From: Pyxicephalus adspersus
Taxonomy: Eukaryota; Chordata; Amphibia; Anura; Pyxicephalidae
NCBI RefSeq assembly: GCF_032062135.1
Contig: NC_092866.1
Coordinates: 30,559,065 to 30,623,064 of the forward strand
Length of the DNA stretch: 64,000 bases
Reading direction: 5' to 3'
Below are positions 44,470-55,631 of the stretch, piece after piece. The position numbers and the translations under genes were made by a program. Each line of letters opens with the position of its first letter. Positions within the stretch are counted from its first letter, which is position 1. Below the pieces are notes generated by a model. It was not told the origin of the DNA. It made no database searches and saw nothing but the letters and a program-made list of their open reading frames with translations.

Positions 44470-45895
44470 ATATGGAGTCTCCACACACCACAAGGAATCC
44501 CCTTCTGACGTCCCTGAGATGCGCTCACGCCCCTGGGGGCGTGCACGCATCCCCAGCAACTTCTGCACGCCGGAAGCCCTGCTTTATTTGTGGGCTTCGA
44601 TCAGCACACAGTCCTCGGCATGCCTGGCTACTGTCAGCACACGTGACTGAGTCTCATACTATACCACTGGTCAGAAGCGATTCCCTTCAGATTCCCTGAA
44701 CCTGACATGTCTTTCTAACCAACTACCAGGTACATTGTATTCATTTTTACTATGAACATCATGGTGCACTTGCATGAGAGCCTTTTTACCTCTCAACTTG
44801 AAAATAATTAGCAATTATTATATCATACCAACTCTTCCTTAACAGGAGCTGAAAACCTGCTGAATTAAGGAACCTTCTTCTCACTCCAGGAGTGTACAAC
44901 CTAGATTTATGGGTTTCTTGGCAATAAAAATGATACATACCTGGGCAGGCTGTTCTGCATCCACTGGGTATGTATATAACTGTGTGTATATATAGATATT
45001 AAACTACCTAGCTCCCTTATTATGCCCATAAATACTCAACCAAATGATATGATATATCCCTTCTTTACAACTTCAATGTAGTTAAAACCTTTGATTGATC
45101 CAGAACCACATCCCTGAAAATTAAGGTGACCTGTCCTGCTAATATCTCTGTCCTAAATTATTGTAAGTAGCCCTACTTAGGGGTTTTATACCTTCTAATC
45201 TAAAACAATTGCTCTTTGACTTTATACATATCTTTCATGTATACATTTTTAGACAACACCACCATGTTACTTACCTACTAAACTTGGACCATTCTGCTAG
45301 TAAATTACTTAACCCCTTTATTAACCTTACAATACCCTTTATAGACATCCCAATTACATCTTAGACACAAATATCACACTCTGATATTTATATTACATAT
45401 ATGTACTACAACCACAACATAAAACTATTACCACTGCTGATCATTTCTGGTGTTTTTGTATTATATTGATGACATTGTTGTTTATTTTTATTCTTATCAC
45501 TCGCGTGTTTTGTATTATATTGATCGCTTTATAACCTCTTCTGCAAACAATATTGTTTGATATTTCTGTACCTTATACTTGAATATAGACCGTTAAGTCT
45601 CTCAAATAAGCGCTCCCCTAAAGAAGCCCATCGAGGTGTAACGCGTCAGGCTTATTCGTGCCTTTTTACGGTTAATTATTACCATACAGACAGAAATTAT
45701 TGTCTATATATATCCCAGTCTAGTGCTATCTCAACTAAACTGCATGTATATTCGCATGTATTTGATCGTATGAATATGTATGAAAACATGTTTACAACAA
45801 TGCATAATTAATTATTCTGAGTATTTCGAGTCAAAACCTCTTTCTTTCACTTCTTCCCTCTTATTTGTGATTAATTACTATAATTGGTAAATTAA
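44470..45895 (+). repeat. Right inverted arm (PLE terminal repeat)
   Basis: Reverse-complement partner of 38045-40140. It includes the GCGCTCACGCCCCTGGGGGCGTGCACGC palindrome (about 44521-44549), the TAGATATTAAACTACC AT-rich middle, hammerhead motif 7 and an AT-rich end. It lacks about 70 bp near its outer end that the left arm has, and it lacks the hAT insertion. It lies 5' of the PLE ORF in inverted orientation. Confidence 0.8.
45605..45656 (+). ncRNA. Hammerhead-ribozyme-like motif 7 (PLE right arm)
   Basis: The same fold as motif 6, but decayed: outer stem AAUAAG/CUUAUU is intact, the core is CUAAAGA (U4-G5 changed), the stem II hairpin is GCC/GGU, GAAA has become GUAA, while the ACGCGUC stem III and cleavage site are intact. 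Comparing the arms, motif 7 has more core damage than motif 6. Confidence 0.65.
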
Positions 45896-47060
45896 GATAT
45901 CCCAGAATTGAGTGCTGATGCTAAAATTTGCTGGATACACATAAGAAATGCCACCTTCTCCCTGCCTGATTCTTCCAAGTTAGATGATATGAAAATTGGC
46001 ACTCCCTGTGGTAAACCAAGTCATGGGATTTTGTTGCTGGAACTGTTGTTTTGGACTATTCTATGCAAAATAAAGATAAGTACTAACTTTCAATTAGGCA
46101 GCCCCTGAGTGTTTGTGTTGTTTTTAACCATTCCTAACACTTGAAGTCCTACAAATACTTCCACCTTATTACAAATACCCTGGAAATTTGGCATCATATA
46201 CTTCATCCTGCTACAAAATAAACAATATATTCCTCATAATTAAAACCATTAACACAATCTAAAATAAGTTAAATGGTAAACCGAAAAAAACCCTCCTATG
46301 TATAAAAAATGATAAGTAATGTATTTTCTGTTAATGAACTTGCGTAAGGGCTCTGTTGGTAACTGGGTATGGGTAAAATCAATGAGAGAATAGGAAAAGA
46401 GGAGAGACTTACAAGTTTACAGATCTTTCATGCATCCTGTCTGTGGTAGGCCACAGAGATTGGTATGTTAAGAATAAACCGATGGGAGAATGAATAGCAA
46501 GTTTGAAATATTTTAAAAAGAAGGAAAGTTCCTAAATGTATATATATGCTGGCCAGAATCTATTAAACGAAATCCTTTCGGTACAATGGTTAATCGTTTT
46601 TAGGGCTCACCTGTGCTGCAAAAAGGAGAGGAAAGAAATCTGATCCTAAGGTTTTGACGCGATCCCCAGGCGGGGGATATGTCAGTGGAGCACGGAAGGG
46701 ATCCAAGCTGTGGATCCAAGGTAGCAGAGACTACTCTGCTTTAGCTACCTGCCTAAAATAGGCAAGAAAGCAGTATTCTTGTACTGGCTCAGTGTAATTG
46801 ACAAATGCGCATGTCAGCAACCGTCAAAAGGGACAGTGCCTGTAAGCAGATACCTGTAGCCATATAAGCGACATTCAAGAGCAAGTATGTAAGCTGAAAC
46901 GGCATGCACCCTGCATCTATTGTCTCTCTTCTTTTCCTACTATTAGCTTACATTACGTTAATTATGAGCAAGGATGTCTAGAGCCACTGGAATATTGTTT
47001 ATATATATGCATTATTATATCAAACTACCTATATTAATCAATGATATATCTGTGCTTCAT
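45896..47060. other. Non-coding DNA with PLE-leader-like block
   Basis: No gene is supported. 45896-46560 is AT-rich. 46600-46920 is GC-richer with GATCC and ATGCGCATG motifs, in the place of a PLE leader before hammerhead motif 8. Confidence 0.35.
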
Positions 47061-47116
47061 GTCTCAACCTCCCATGAAAAAAATGAGAAATGCGTCAGAA
47101 ATCAGGGAATTGAGAC
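47061..47116 (+). ncRNA. Hammerhead-ribozyme-like motif 8, decayed
   Basis: An outer pairing GUCUCA (47061-47066)/UGAGAC (47111-47116) encloses AUGAAAA (for CUGANGA), an A-rich remnant of stem II, GAAA and UGCGUC. Stem II pairing is lost. The 3' half (GAGAAAUGCGUCAG) is still diagnostic in the context of the other copies. Confidence 0.45.
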
Positions 47117-48069
47117 AGATTTGATCTTACTTGATGTGAACGGCACCAAAGATCTACAAATCAAGCATATATCAATGCGTTGGTGCATTACCTATACTAT
47201 GTTTATATATAAAAATATTCTGGTCAGATGCTTGCTTGTAAATACTTGTTTCTCTACCTAATGAAGTAAATGTGTTACATATGCCTAAAAAAAAAGCCCC
47301 TCTTTTCTTTTCAACCACCTTTGCTCTAGTAGCTGTTTGGATTTACTATTACATTTTTGGCCTTGGGGTTCACATGCTCCCTTCCTTTATTTACTCTCAA
47401 AGATCAAGTTTTTCATGTTCCAAAATAATTGTTTAGTACTAAAAGTTTTCAAAGAACAATGCTCTTTCCTGTGCTGTTTTCAGATGCTATAAACTAAATA
47501 GATGCTGTGTATTTTTATAAAAACATGAAAACTCTTTGCTTCAGCTCCTAAAAATGTGTCTGTTCACTCTCCAACAAGATATCCTCACCATAAAAAGCTG
47601 GGCACTTGCCCCTTTCCTGATTACTCTAGCCACACCAAGAGCAGCAAAGGGATAGACAACAAACAAGGAGGAGGAGTCAAGTGTATACACACAGTTTTTA
47701 CAGCACTTCAACAAAACACATTCTCAAACCCCTTTCAAAACTGTTGTGCAACTATCTTTGATGGGTTGCCTAAATTTCATTTAAAGCTGTGTGCAAAACG
47801 CTTTACAAACAGACAAAAAGATTTTTCCATAGCTCCTAATAATTAAAAGAAACAAATCGCACAAGCAGGGTTTTTTGGTGGCTAGATATATTACCAAGGT
47901 TGTGAAAAAAAATAACCAAAGTGAGTTTGCATACAAATTATTTCAGATATGTATCATTCGGTCATACACAAATGATCTTCTTTCTGATAAATACATCCAA
48001 ATTCTTGAAACATCCTGTACTGGAAATGGTCCATTGACAATGTCCTAATATTTTGGACAGGGTCAAAGG
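47117..48069. other. Non-coding DNA between hammerhead motif 8 and a PLE remnant
   Basis: No domain is recognised. It is expected to be PLE leader and N-terminal DNA if motif 8 and the RT fragment at 48070 belong to one copy, but the coding sequence is either deleted or unrecognisable. Confidence 0.25.
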
Positions 48070-48745
48070 ACTCATTGAAAACATTCTTTTTACACATCCA
48101 AACTAACCAGTGCAATCTGAAATTCACATATGAGTCCAGCACTAACGAGATATCCTTTCTTGATCTCAAAATTTGCACTGATTCAGAATCTAAAATTTCC
48201 ACAACTGAAAATACAGCTGGAAACACAGTTATTGCATGCTACCAAAGCTCATCCTTTAGTATCCAATTATTTCTCGGAAAAAAATATGACATATACATTC
48301 TCTATAAAAGGAATATTTAGATGTGGACATTGTTCACAATGTCCATGGGCCAAGGAAGCCCAGAGAATATTCCTACCCAATGGCTAAACTTTTTCTACAA
48401 GAGGCTTTATTGACTGCAATACCACAGGGGCGATATACTTATTATCATGCGGCTGTGGTTGCTTTTACAGGCAAGACAAAACAAACATTCAAAAAAAGGA
48501 ATGGATGAACACATTCATTCCATGGCAAAATAATCACACCGATAGGCTATCATGTTGCCACAAAACATAGCTATAATCCAAATGTGATTAATTTCTATAC
48601 ACTGGAACATATCCAATCCCAGAGGGTGAGATGTAGATATACGATTGTTGTAGCTTGAAATGAAGTGGATAGTATAACTTAAAGCTAATACATAACCAGG
48701 TTTCAATGATGTATTAAGCTACAAACCCTTTGTATAAACCTTGAT
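48070..48745 (+). pseudogene. Penelope-like element RT C-terminus, Cys cluster and degraded GIY-YIG
   Basis: LKFTYESSTNEISFLDLKI (about 48110-48170) is the post-catalytic RT segment, followed by TTENTAGNTVI. After frameshifts come the Cys cluster FRCGHCSQCPW (about 48315-48350) and a scrambled GIY-YIG (GKTKQTFKKRNG near 48470; HVATKHSYNPNVINFYTLEHI near 48550-48610; PGFNDVLSYKP near 48695). Catalytic Y-I-D-D sequence lies upstream and is gone. Same clade as the PLE at 41-44 kb. The minus-strand frame at 47954 is a shadow. Confidence 0.82.
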
Positions 48746-50389
48746 ACAATTTTTTAGTAATTATGCACATATAAGATTTGTGAATAGTCCAGGATTTACC
48801 TTTACTTGGACAATAAAATGCCCCCCCCCCCCCTTTTTTTTTCTAGGACAGTCGTGGGTTTTCATAGTAATTTCACAATAACTTTTGTATCTCATACTTG
48901 AAACCTTATCAGTGAGTATAATACAAACCTGTATCCTTTAATGTATGTACTGTGGGAATAACTATAACTTAAAATATATACGTATGAGCTTTGTGTTTTC
49001 CTACTTTGTATGATAACATATATCTGTAAAGGATTACAACACAGTATTACAATGATAATTGCTACATAATTAGTATGTGTTTCATTATGTGGGATATGTA
49101 TATTACATCAAAAAATATAAGTTTATAATATAATCTGATATCAGAACAATATAGGTTCATAAAAAATATGTGCATATTATATGAATTGTACTATTATGGG
49201 ATTGTCAAATCATATGCTAGTGGAAAATTTAAAATATCTGTCTAAATTGGTAAAAGGTACTGGTATACTAATACTCACTTCCAATTTTATAGATTTTATT
49301 AACATATTAATTTGTATCTATAATGAATGTATGTTTATAATAAATGCTGAATATGAACTAAGGAGACTCACAGTATAATACTCCAACATGTCATTAATAA
49401 TTTGGTACTCTTAGTAATAAAACTACCATTGTGGTAATAAATATTGTTTGAAAAAATCTTTCTTAACAAGAATACATAAAAAAAACTAACATAAAAAATA
49501 ACATCAATAATACCATCGGATGATCCTTTTACCAGGTCTTATACATTACAGGTAATTGAATAAAAAAACAGTAAAAATAAGTATGTAAGTGTTTAAAACT
49601 TTCAAACAAATATTTCTTTCAATATGATTTAAACCTTTACTGTTTTTTTATTCATAGATACCCATACAGGCAATTCTTTATTTACATTAATCGGGGCCCC
49701 CTTTTTGGACTGCTCTGCAACTTATGAGGAGTAGGGGATTGGTGCAACTATGCACCGATCAGGATGTGGCGGTAGGGGTTAAAAGATTTTGCTAGCCCCC
49801 CTGCTGTCTTCTTTCTTTCTGTCCCTCATACGATCACCTCCTATGCAGAGGTTGAGACTCTGGTCTAGACCTCTGCAGGAGTAAGCCACTGACATCACAG
49901 AAGTATGCAACAAGCATGTCATTATTATAATATGCACACACATCCCCACGTATGGTGATATATCTAAAGGTAAGAACCCATGTTCTGTCCAAATAAAAGC
50001 CAAATAATTATGTACCAAACATCAATTTATTATTAAATACATTGATATATTTGATTCTAGGCATATGATTGCGGAGGTAGCAGAACTCCTCATAGGTGCA
50101 TTCATCTAAAGGTAAGCATTTATATTGAGTATATAAAACAATCAAGTATTACACATCCAATACAGTTATGAAAGCATTTATTTTTTATTATAGCTCTGTC
50201 CATTTTTTTTCTAATCAGCACATTTAAAAGGTTTCTTGCACAAGATTCATCTGTCCAAACCTTGGGCTATAGTCAAAAATCTAGAATTGTCCCAAACAGA
50301 AAAGCTGTCAAGACTTTTTTTAATTGCCAACTATAGAATTCCTAATTATGATATAAACTCTACGTAAATGTAATTACGATTCATTGATT
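48746..50389. other. AT-rich non-coding DNA
   Basis: C-run and T-run at 48822-48843. The rest is mostly AT-rich. 49690-49980 is slightly GC-richer but without any recognised feature. No gene seen on either strand. Confidence 0.3.
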
Positions 50390-50994
50390 TTTGGACCATA
50401 GGATGTACTTTTAACCCCCAAAAGGGGGTGTGTCTTATGGTCCGAATATCCTCCTGCGCTTCCAAGGGGGGCCCCAGCAGGCGGCTGCAGTTCCATCTAG
50501 CCTGGCATCCCCACTGCAGCATGGCCCCCTGCCCGTATTACAAAAAAATAAAGCTGTCCACCCCTACCTTATCCTATCGATCGCAGAGCCCTGCCTTCCC
50601 CTTCCCTGTGTTTATCAGCAGCTCAAATCTATAGGGATGCTAGGGATGTGTTTCTGTGTGAGAAGGCTCTGTGTAACAGTGGGGAGTGAGGATAGAGGCA
50701 GAGAGAGCAGGAGGAGGGCAGTCTGAGGTGAGCAGTGCTGGTTAGCATTTTTTTTTTCTTGTGCAGCACATCATTCTCCTATAACAGGTGAGCTGTAACT
50801 TTTCTGTTACTATAGTCTTGTAGTGCAAAATCTGTGATATTTGCAATCTATTTCTCGTTAAATATTATTCTGCTGTATTTTATTAAATATTTCCTTTTAC
50901 AATTTGTTTCTGAATATTTTTTTTCTTGTTTTCCTTCTCTACAACCTGGCTGCGTCTCATGGTCAAGTGCATCTTATAGTCCGAAAAATACAGT
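50390..50994. mobile_element. DNA transposon remnant with TCTTATGGTCCGAA-type inverted ends
   Basis: The left end TTTTTGGACCATAGGATGTAC and right end (complement TACTGTATTTTTCGGACTATAAGATGCAC) are imperfect inverted copies. Inside, GGGGGTGTGTCTTATGGTCCGAA repeats the motif. Such ends (a 'cuttable' ATTTTTCGGACTATAAGACGC sequence) belong to a dispersed vertebrate DNA-transposon family. The interior shows no transposase. I see no clean target duplication. Confidence 0.55.
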
Positions 50995-51739
50995 AGGTAG
51001 TTGTAATTTGTAAGTACAGTACCTATCTGAAATATTGAGGGCAATACATATGGTCCCTGTCTACAAAGAATCTTCTATACGAATCTATATTTGTTTTATT
51101 ATTTGTATATATCTTGTACATTTACATATAAAATATCTGAGACAAAACATCTCTTGCTTTTCTCTCCTTTCTGCTTTAATCTGTTATACCAAGGGGCCTG
51201 TCTCTTAATGATACTTCTGAGTGGTTTGAGAACACTCACTCTCTCTATGAGTATGATGTGTAGCCTAAATATGAGCATAAAACCTTCCAGGTTGATTGTA
51301 GAGCCTAATTAGTTAGTAAATAATCAGTTGACTGTAGAGTTTATAAAATTAGGAAAGATGCTGGATATTTAGGTTACTTTTTTCTCTTTCTCTATTTGAG
51401 GATTTGAACTGCCACCTTCCCTTCATGCAAAAATCTTTAAAAAAGGCTGAATTATTTTGATGGAGTGAACATGATCCTTCCTTGATGTGGTTGTGTCTTG
51501 CTTTTGATCTCTCTCATGTGGTGCGGTAGGCCAAAGTTGTAAGGCATATGCATTTATTGGGTAATGGCTGTTTTCACTAGTTATTGGCAATTTAGTTATT
51601 AAGAAAAGATTTGGAATATGAAGTATTAAAATTGGAAGTATAAATATCTATGTGTATATATACATTTTATAGATCTCAAAATATACTGCCTGCAGACATG
51701 TCGGGTCAACACTAATTGTGAAACACCACACTGATTCTT
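50995..51739. other. Non-coding DNA, unidentified
   Basis: AT-rich, without recognised repeats or domains; the right part may be the start of the L1 ORF1 copy that follows. Confidence 0.25.
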
Positions 51740-52240
51740 TGGAAACAACATTGCCATCCCGGGAGAACTCCTGGAGAAACAATTTATGATTCAGCGGATT
51801 ACCGGAGTCATTGAGTGCTAAAGAGCTTAACCACCTATGTGCTATTATTCCGCAATCTTTTGGAGTTACTCCTCCTTGCAGAGTACAAAGCGTACACAGA
51901 TTGGGCCCGCTGCTTAAAGAAAATAATAAAGACAGAGCGAATATTGCTCGCAATTATGACTATCAAGATCGTCAATTAATTTTTCAGGCCTACAGAGCTC
52001 AGAGACCCCTAGTGGCAACGGTTCACAAGTTGTTGCTGACTATTCTGCAGAGGTAACGAGAATCCGAAGTCTTTCAACCTGATTTCCCAACTATTGGGGG
52101 ATAAAAGGATCAAGTTCACGCTTGCATATCCTGCCATTCTGAAAGTGAACCTACCTGATGGTACTCAAGCCTCATTTACTTCGGCTGACGGAACCAAAAA
52201 TTTTTTTCATGGGCAGAGGTGACGAGATGGAAGAACCACC
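51740..52240 (+). pseudogene. L1/Tx1-type LINE ORF1 fragment (L1-5)
   Basis: A frame reading through one stop and shifts gives FSGLPESLSAKELNHL (RRM), VQSVHRLGPL and QDRQLIFQAYRAQRPL, then DYSAEVTRIR and FTLAYPAILKVNLPDGTQAS, the C-terminal domain of L1 ORF1. It belongs to a different L1 family from L1-1: the RRM and C-terminal motifs align, but residues differ widely. ORF2 is not present: an A-run at about 52370 ends the fragment. Confidence 0.75.
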
Positions 52241-52510
52241 TTCCTCCAACAACCGAAGAGAGAATACTCAAGGCTGTTCATCACCTGCTAAAGAAGGCTC
52301 ATCTTTATCTGATCAAAATTGAAGCTCTAAAAGGGAGCGGAGTGCTCTTTTTAGGCCATGGGAGCTATTAAAAAAAAAAAACTGACAGTCAAACAGACAA
52401 CTCCCAAATACACAATATCAGAACAATATCAGAAAACGCAACTCCTGTGTTATAACCAGCCACTTGTTTCACCAGCCAAACTCCTTTAAGACCGTCTAGA
52501 AGTTATATTA

Positions 52511-52560
<50 letters not shown>

Positions 52561-52710
52561 TGTGGTTACCGTCTAGAAGGTATAATATATATATATAATT
52601 ATACATATATGTGGTTACACTCAAAGATGGTTACGTATTGAGTTTGTAAATTTACGAAAGATACTAATTAGTATTACTTTATACTTTAGTGTGTATCATA
52701 TGTCTCCACA
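52241..52710. other. Non-coding DNA with (TA)n repeats
   Basis: The tail of the ORF1 fragment, then a TA microsatellite at 52513-52554. The bases around it (ACCGTCTAGAAG..., TATATGTGGTTAC) occur twice, so a ~70-bp tandem duplication spans the microsatellite. Confidence 0.4.
52513..52554. repeat. (TA)n microsatellite
   Basis: A run of about 42 bases of alternating T and A. Simple repeat. Confidence 0.9.
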
Positions 52711-52750
52711 ACCTGAGGAAGCCTATACCGGCAAAACAAGATGACTGCGA
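52711..52750 (+). ncRNA. Hammerhead-ribozyme-like motif 9, weak
   Basis: CCUGAGGA is followed by a GCC/GGC hairpin (loop UAUACC) as in the better copies, but GAAACGCGUC is replaced by AAAACAAGAUG. Only the 5' half and stem II support it. It is recorded because the order and spacing match the other nine. Confidence 0.35.
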
Positions 52751-53889
52751 TCCCACCTTGGACATTCTCTTATACCAGCAGAGAATCGTGAAGTGTTACA
52801 CTAGAGCAGTAATGGTATTGCGTATAGTGCCAAATTGGCTGAGCGTTACCTACACTGTACTTTGTTTTCCTAAGTTACGGTTTTTACTCATTCAAAATAT
52901 TTTGAAACTAGTAAACCTTGTTTGAATGCCATAAAAAGCCCCCTCTGTTTTCTCTATTCTAATTTCATACTTATATCACTTATCGGGAGCTGGTATTTTA
53001 TATATTTGTTTAACTGAAGGATAGAAGGGAATTCCTAAACAAGTTATCCATATTAGGCATCTTTACCTGCCTGATTGCTTATATTCATCTGTCACCTGCA
53101 CAGGAGTTACATGATCCCAGCCCAGCCAAAAAAGATGGCCAGACGTCAGAACCAGGAAAAGTAAAAAGAAGAAAATGTGCTATCGTGATGGATCAGCATA
53201 AGGTGATAAAAATTAGGGTTTAGTTCCGCTATTTGTAATCATATATCTCCATACACCTGCTCTAGGATAAAAAGGAGAGTTTTGCAGAACAAGATCAGAC
53301 AGTAGAAGGCGCTTCCTTAATTCTGACTGGTAGAAAAGAGAGTGAAGCATGCAACACTACACCCAGAGTATAAGGTCAGCGCTCCCTCTCGCAGTGTAAA
53401 CCCTGTTTTATGCTGGTAACCCATACACAATAATTGTAATGGCCAACAATAATGACGTACATTCTGCTGGTTCTGTATAATTGAATTATTAACAGAAAAT
53501 TAAAAATAATAGCTTATTCAAAATAGTATCAATGGTGTGGTCATTCATTCTGTAAAAAAAAAATTGGAGTAAAATGGGTCGTTCCAGACGTTGTTCAGCA
53601 TACTCTGATTAAAAAGTGGATTAGACAGGGGAAAAAATATTAATACGTTCAGAAAATGATAAGCTGCTCAACTAAAAAGATCTAAAACGCTTTAAAATGG
53701 CAACAAACCCCGTTTGCCCCCCCCCCCCCGTACTATTATTGTTTTAAATCATATGTGTTTCCTAATGTGGTCCTTATTGGATGTACAATTGTTCTATTTT
53801 CATATTCTTCTTTTTAATGACTGTACTGTTGCATATTACCTTTTGAAATGCAAATAGAAATAGATTTAAAATAAATAAAACAAAAACAG
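52751..53889. other. Non-coding DNA, unidentified
   Basis: C-run at 53718-53729. No coding sequence or repeat end is recognised on either strand. It may include PLE terminal DNA on the left. Confidence 0.25.
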
Positions 53890-54490
53890 AAAAACTTGCA
53901 GACTTGTGAGTACTGTTACAATTAGGAAATGGCCATGTGAAGCCAAGCTATCAGCATAAAGCCCCCGCAAAGTCCTAACGTTGAAAAAAAGACATGTGTG
54001 AAGTGGTTAGTTTGCCTAAAGAGAAATGATAAAACATTTTGTGGACTAATGAAAGCAAGATTATTCTTTTTGGGTCTAGAGGCCACAGACAGTTTGTCAG
54101 ATGACCCTCCAAACACTAAATACAAGCCACAGTACCCCATAAAGACAGTTAAGAATGGTGGCGCAAGCATCCGGTTATGGGGATGTTTTTCATACTATGG
54201 TTTTGGGCCTATACTTAAAGAGTACATGTGACTCCATTCAACACAGATGTGCAGCAGTTCTCAAATGCAGTGATTCTGTGATTCAAATTATTAAAGCGAA
54301 ATCCTAAAACATTTTTTCAGTTTACACAATTTATGAATGAATGTTTGAGTTTGTAAAGAAGAATGCTTTTTTTTTTAACAGAGTAATATTCCCATTTCAC
54401 GTCTTTACTTTGTAAAGGAATGACACAAATTGTATACATTTTTCTTCATGTTTAGATTTGGAAAAGAATGTGCACTGTTCCCAATGCATT

Positions 54491-54521
<31 letters not shown>

Positions 54522-54600
54522 AAAAGTAGATGTAAATAAAAGTTTTGAGCTTTATTTACTTTTTATACACACTGCTATTGTTTGAACACATCTGTACATG
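53890..54600 (+). pseudogene. Tc1/mariner transposase fragment with 3' flank
   Basis: Reading frames on the plus strand give ILWTNESKIILFGSRGHRQF (the second-catalytic-Asp segment, where D-E-S-K has become N-E-S-K) and YKPQYPIKTVKNGG, SIRLWGCFSYYGFGPI. Both are standard Tc1-family signatures. A frameshift separates them. The first Asp and last catalytic residue are missing. The DNA after it (54230-54480) includes a segment rich in TTTGAGTTTGTAAAGAA typical of the 3' region of amphibian Tc1 copies. It is long dead. Confidence 0.8.
54490..54517. repeat. (TG)n microsatellite
   Basis: Fourteen or so TG units in a row, just downstream of the Tc1 remnant. Confidence 0.88.
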
Positions 54601-54916
54601 TATGATTACAGTGCAAGGGCTCATGAGCAGAGGATATCTTCAACCCTCATCGTAGGTTTGAGCATGACTCCTTGTCAACTGTATTCTTATAGGAAGCAAA
54701 ATTTGTTACAAAACACCAAAAGAGGAAGAAAAAAATCCTTATTAGATGTTACATGGTGCTAGCAGCATCTTGCCATATGATATATTACAGGAGACCATAG
54801 ATGGTCTTTAAAGTTATAACAAAAACAACATCTCTCAATAAAATACTCTAGGAAATCCAGACTAAGGCTTTTTAGTGTACCTCTACGATCTGTGTTGAGT
54901 AAACTTTGCCACCTAC
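54601..54916. other. Intron DNA next to the cathepsin exon
   Basis: Splice donor GTAGGT of the exon lies at 54916-54911 (minus). The rest, to 54601, has no identified repeat or gene. Confidence 0.4.
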
Positions 54917-54997
54917 CCAACTTCTCAATAGCTTCATATGCACTTGACGGAAGACCTCCTCCACATGCATGATCCACAGCATCACAGTCTACCAGCT
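54917..54997 (-). CDS. ctsf: Cathepsin F-like cysteine protease, exon with C-G-G-G-L loop
   Basis: An 81-bp exon with acceptor TTACTTACAG|AG (54998/54997) and donor TTGG|GTAGGT (54917/54916). It encodes ELVDCDAVDHACGGGLPSSA then YEAIEKLG, the papain-family block that follows the catalytic-Cys helix: LVDCD with a disulfide Cys and the C-x-G-G-L loop. It ends in phase 1, and the exon at 22903-23022 completes the codon to give KL-GG-V-ETE, so the two are consecutive exons. Both Cys residues and the Gly loop are intact. The match (ACGGGLPSSAYEAI...GG.ETE.DYSY) points to cathepsin F and not L or K. The exon with the catalytic Cys should lie upstream (above 64000), as none is seen in 55000-64000. 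A papain-type lysosomal protease is inferred. Confidence 0.9.
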
Positions 54998-55631
54998 CTG
55001 TAAGTAAGAATTTAAAGGTTTTAGTACATATTAAACAGTCATATACATGTAATTGTATACAACTATAAGCACAAAATTTGCTGTGTCTTGGCCCACCCAT
55101 TTTTTGAACACAGAATCCCCTGGCTGGAAAAAAATCCTGGGAAGAACACTGCCTGACAACCATCTAAATTTTGACAGGTGGAGAGGATGCTCAGCCAATA
55201 TTACTGTACAAATAAAAAATATGATGCTGGACAAGGAGCGAGTGACAGCAGACACAAAGAAAACAGTGTTAGGCTCACTGTCATATGAAGAATCACAAAC
55301 TTGGAAGGATTAACACAAACTTATATATATTTAAAAACAATTTACAATAAATAATAAAGTTAAAAGTGAAATAAACACCAAAACATTGGTCAGTAAGCAG
55401 AAATCTTGAAAAATTAACCCCTAAAATTTTTAATGCCCTTAAAGAGACAATAGCAGTGTCATTACAGGAATGAAGCAAAAGAAAATTGTATACATTCATT
55501 TTAAAGATAAAATCTGTAGTCAACATTTCTTTTTCAACATAAATTTTCAACATAAACAAAAAGAAAAAAAAACAGGAACAAACAAAAGTCTGAACTAAAA
55601 CATCAGGCATTACTTTCAAATTTATTGTTGT
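54998..55631. other. Intron DNA, repeat of unknown type
   Basis: The minus strand at 55031-55255 has an unusual open frame containing LSGSVLPRIFFQPGDSVF, which I take as a decayed repeat. 55330-55620 is AT-rich. No further cathepsin exon is found. Confidence 0.3.

Larger units (their letters stand above)
38045..45895 (-). mobile_element. Penelope-like element flanked by long inverted repeats, with five nested insertions
   Basis: A PLE ORF remnant on the minus strand (about 44340-41150) lies between two inverted arms: 38045-40140 and 44470-45895. Each arm carries a hammerhead-like motif pointing outward from the centre. Nested inside are hAT elements at 38298-38984, 40349-40763 and 42463-42743, a palindromic MITE at 41903-42128 and a SINE-like piece at 41158-41270. 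PLE copies with terminal repeats in direct or inverted arrangement are known. The core has lost its RT catalytic block and is inactive. Confidence 0.8.

Noticed and set aside
47954..48226. Minus-strand 90-codon frame
   Set aside because: It is the shadow of plus-strand PLE coding sequence (LKFTYESSTNEISFLDLKI).
54759..55163. A 134-codon open frame on the minus strand as a single gene
   Set aside because: Only the middle (LVDCD...EKLG) has meaning. The consensus acceptor and donor show it is an 81-bp exon in intron readthrough.
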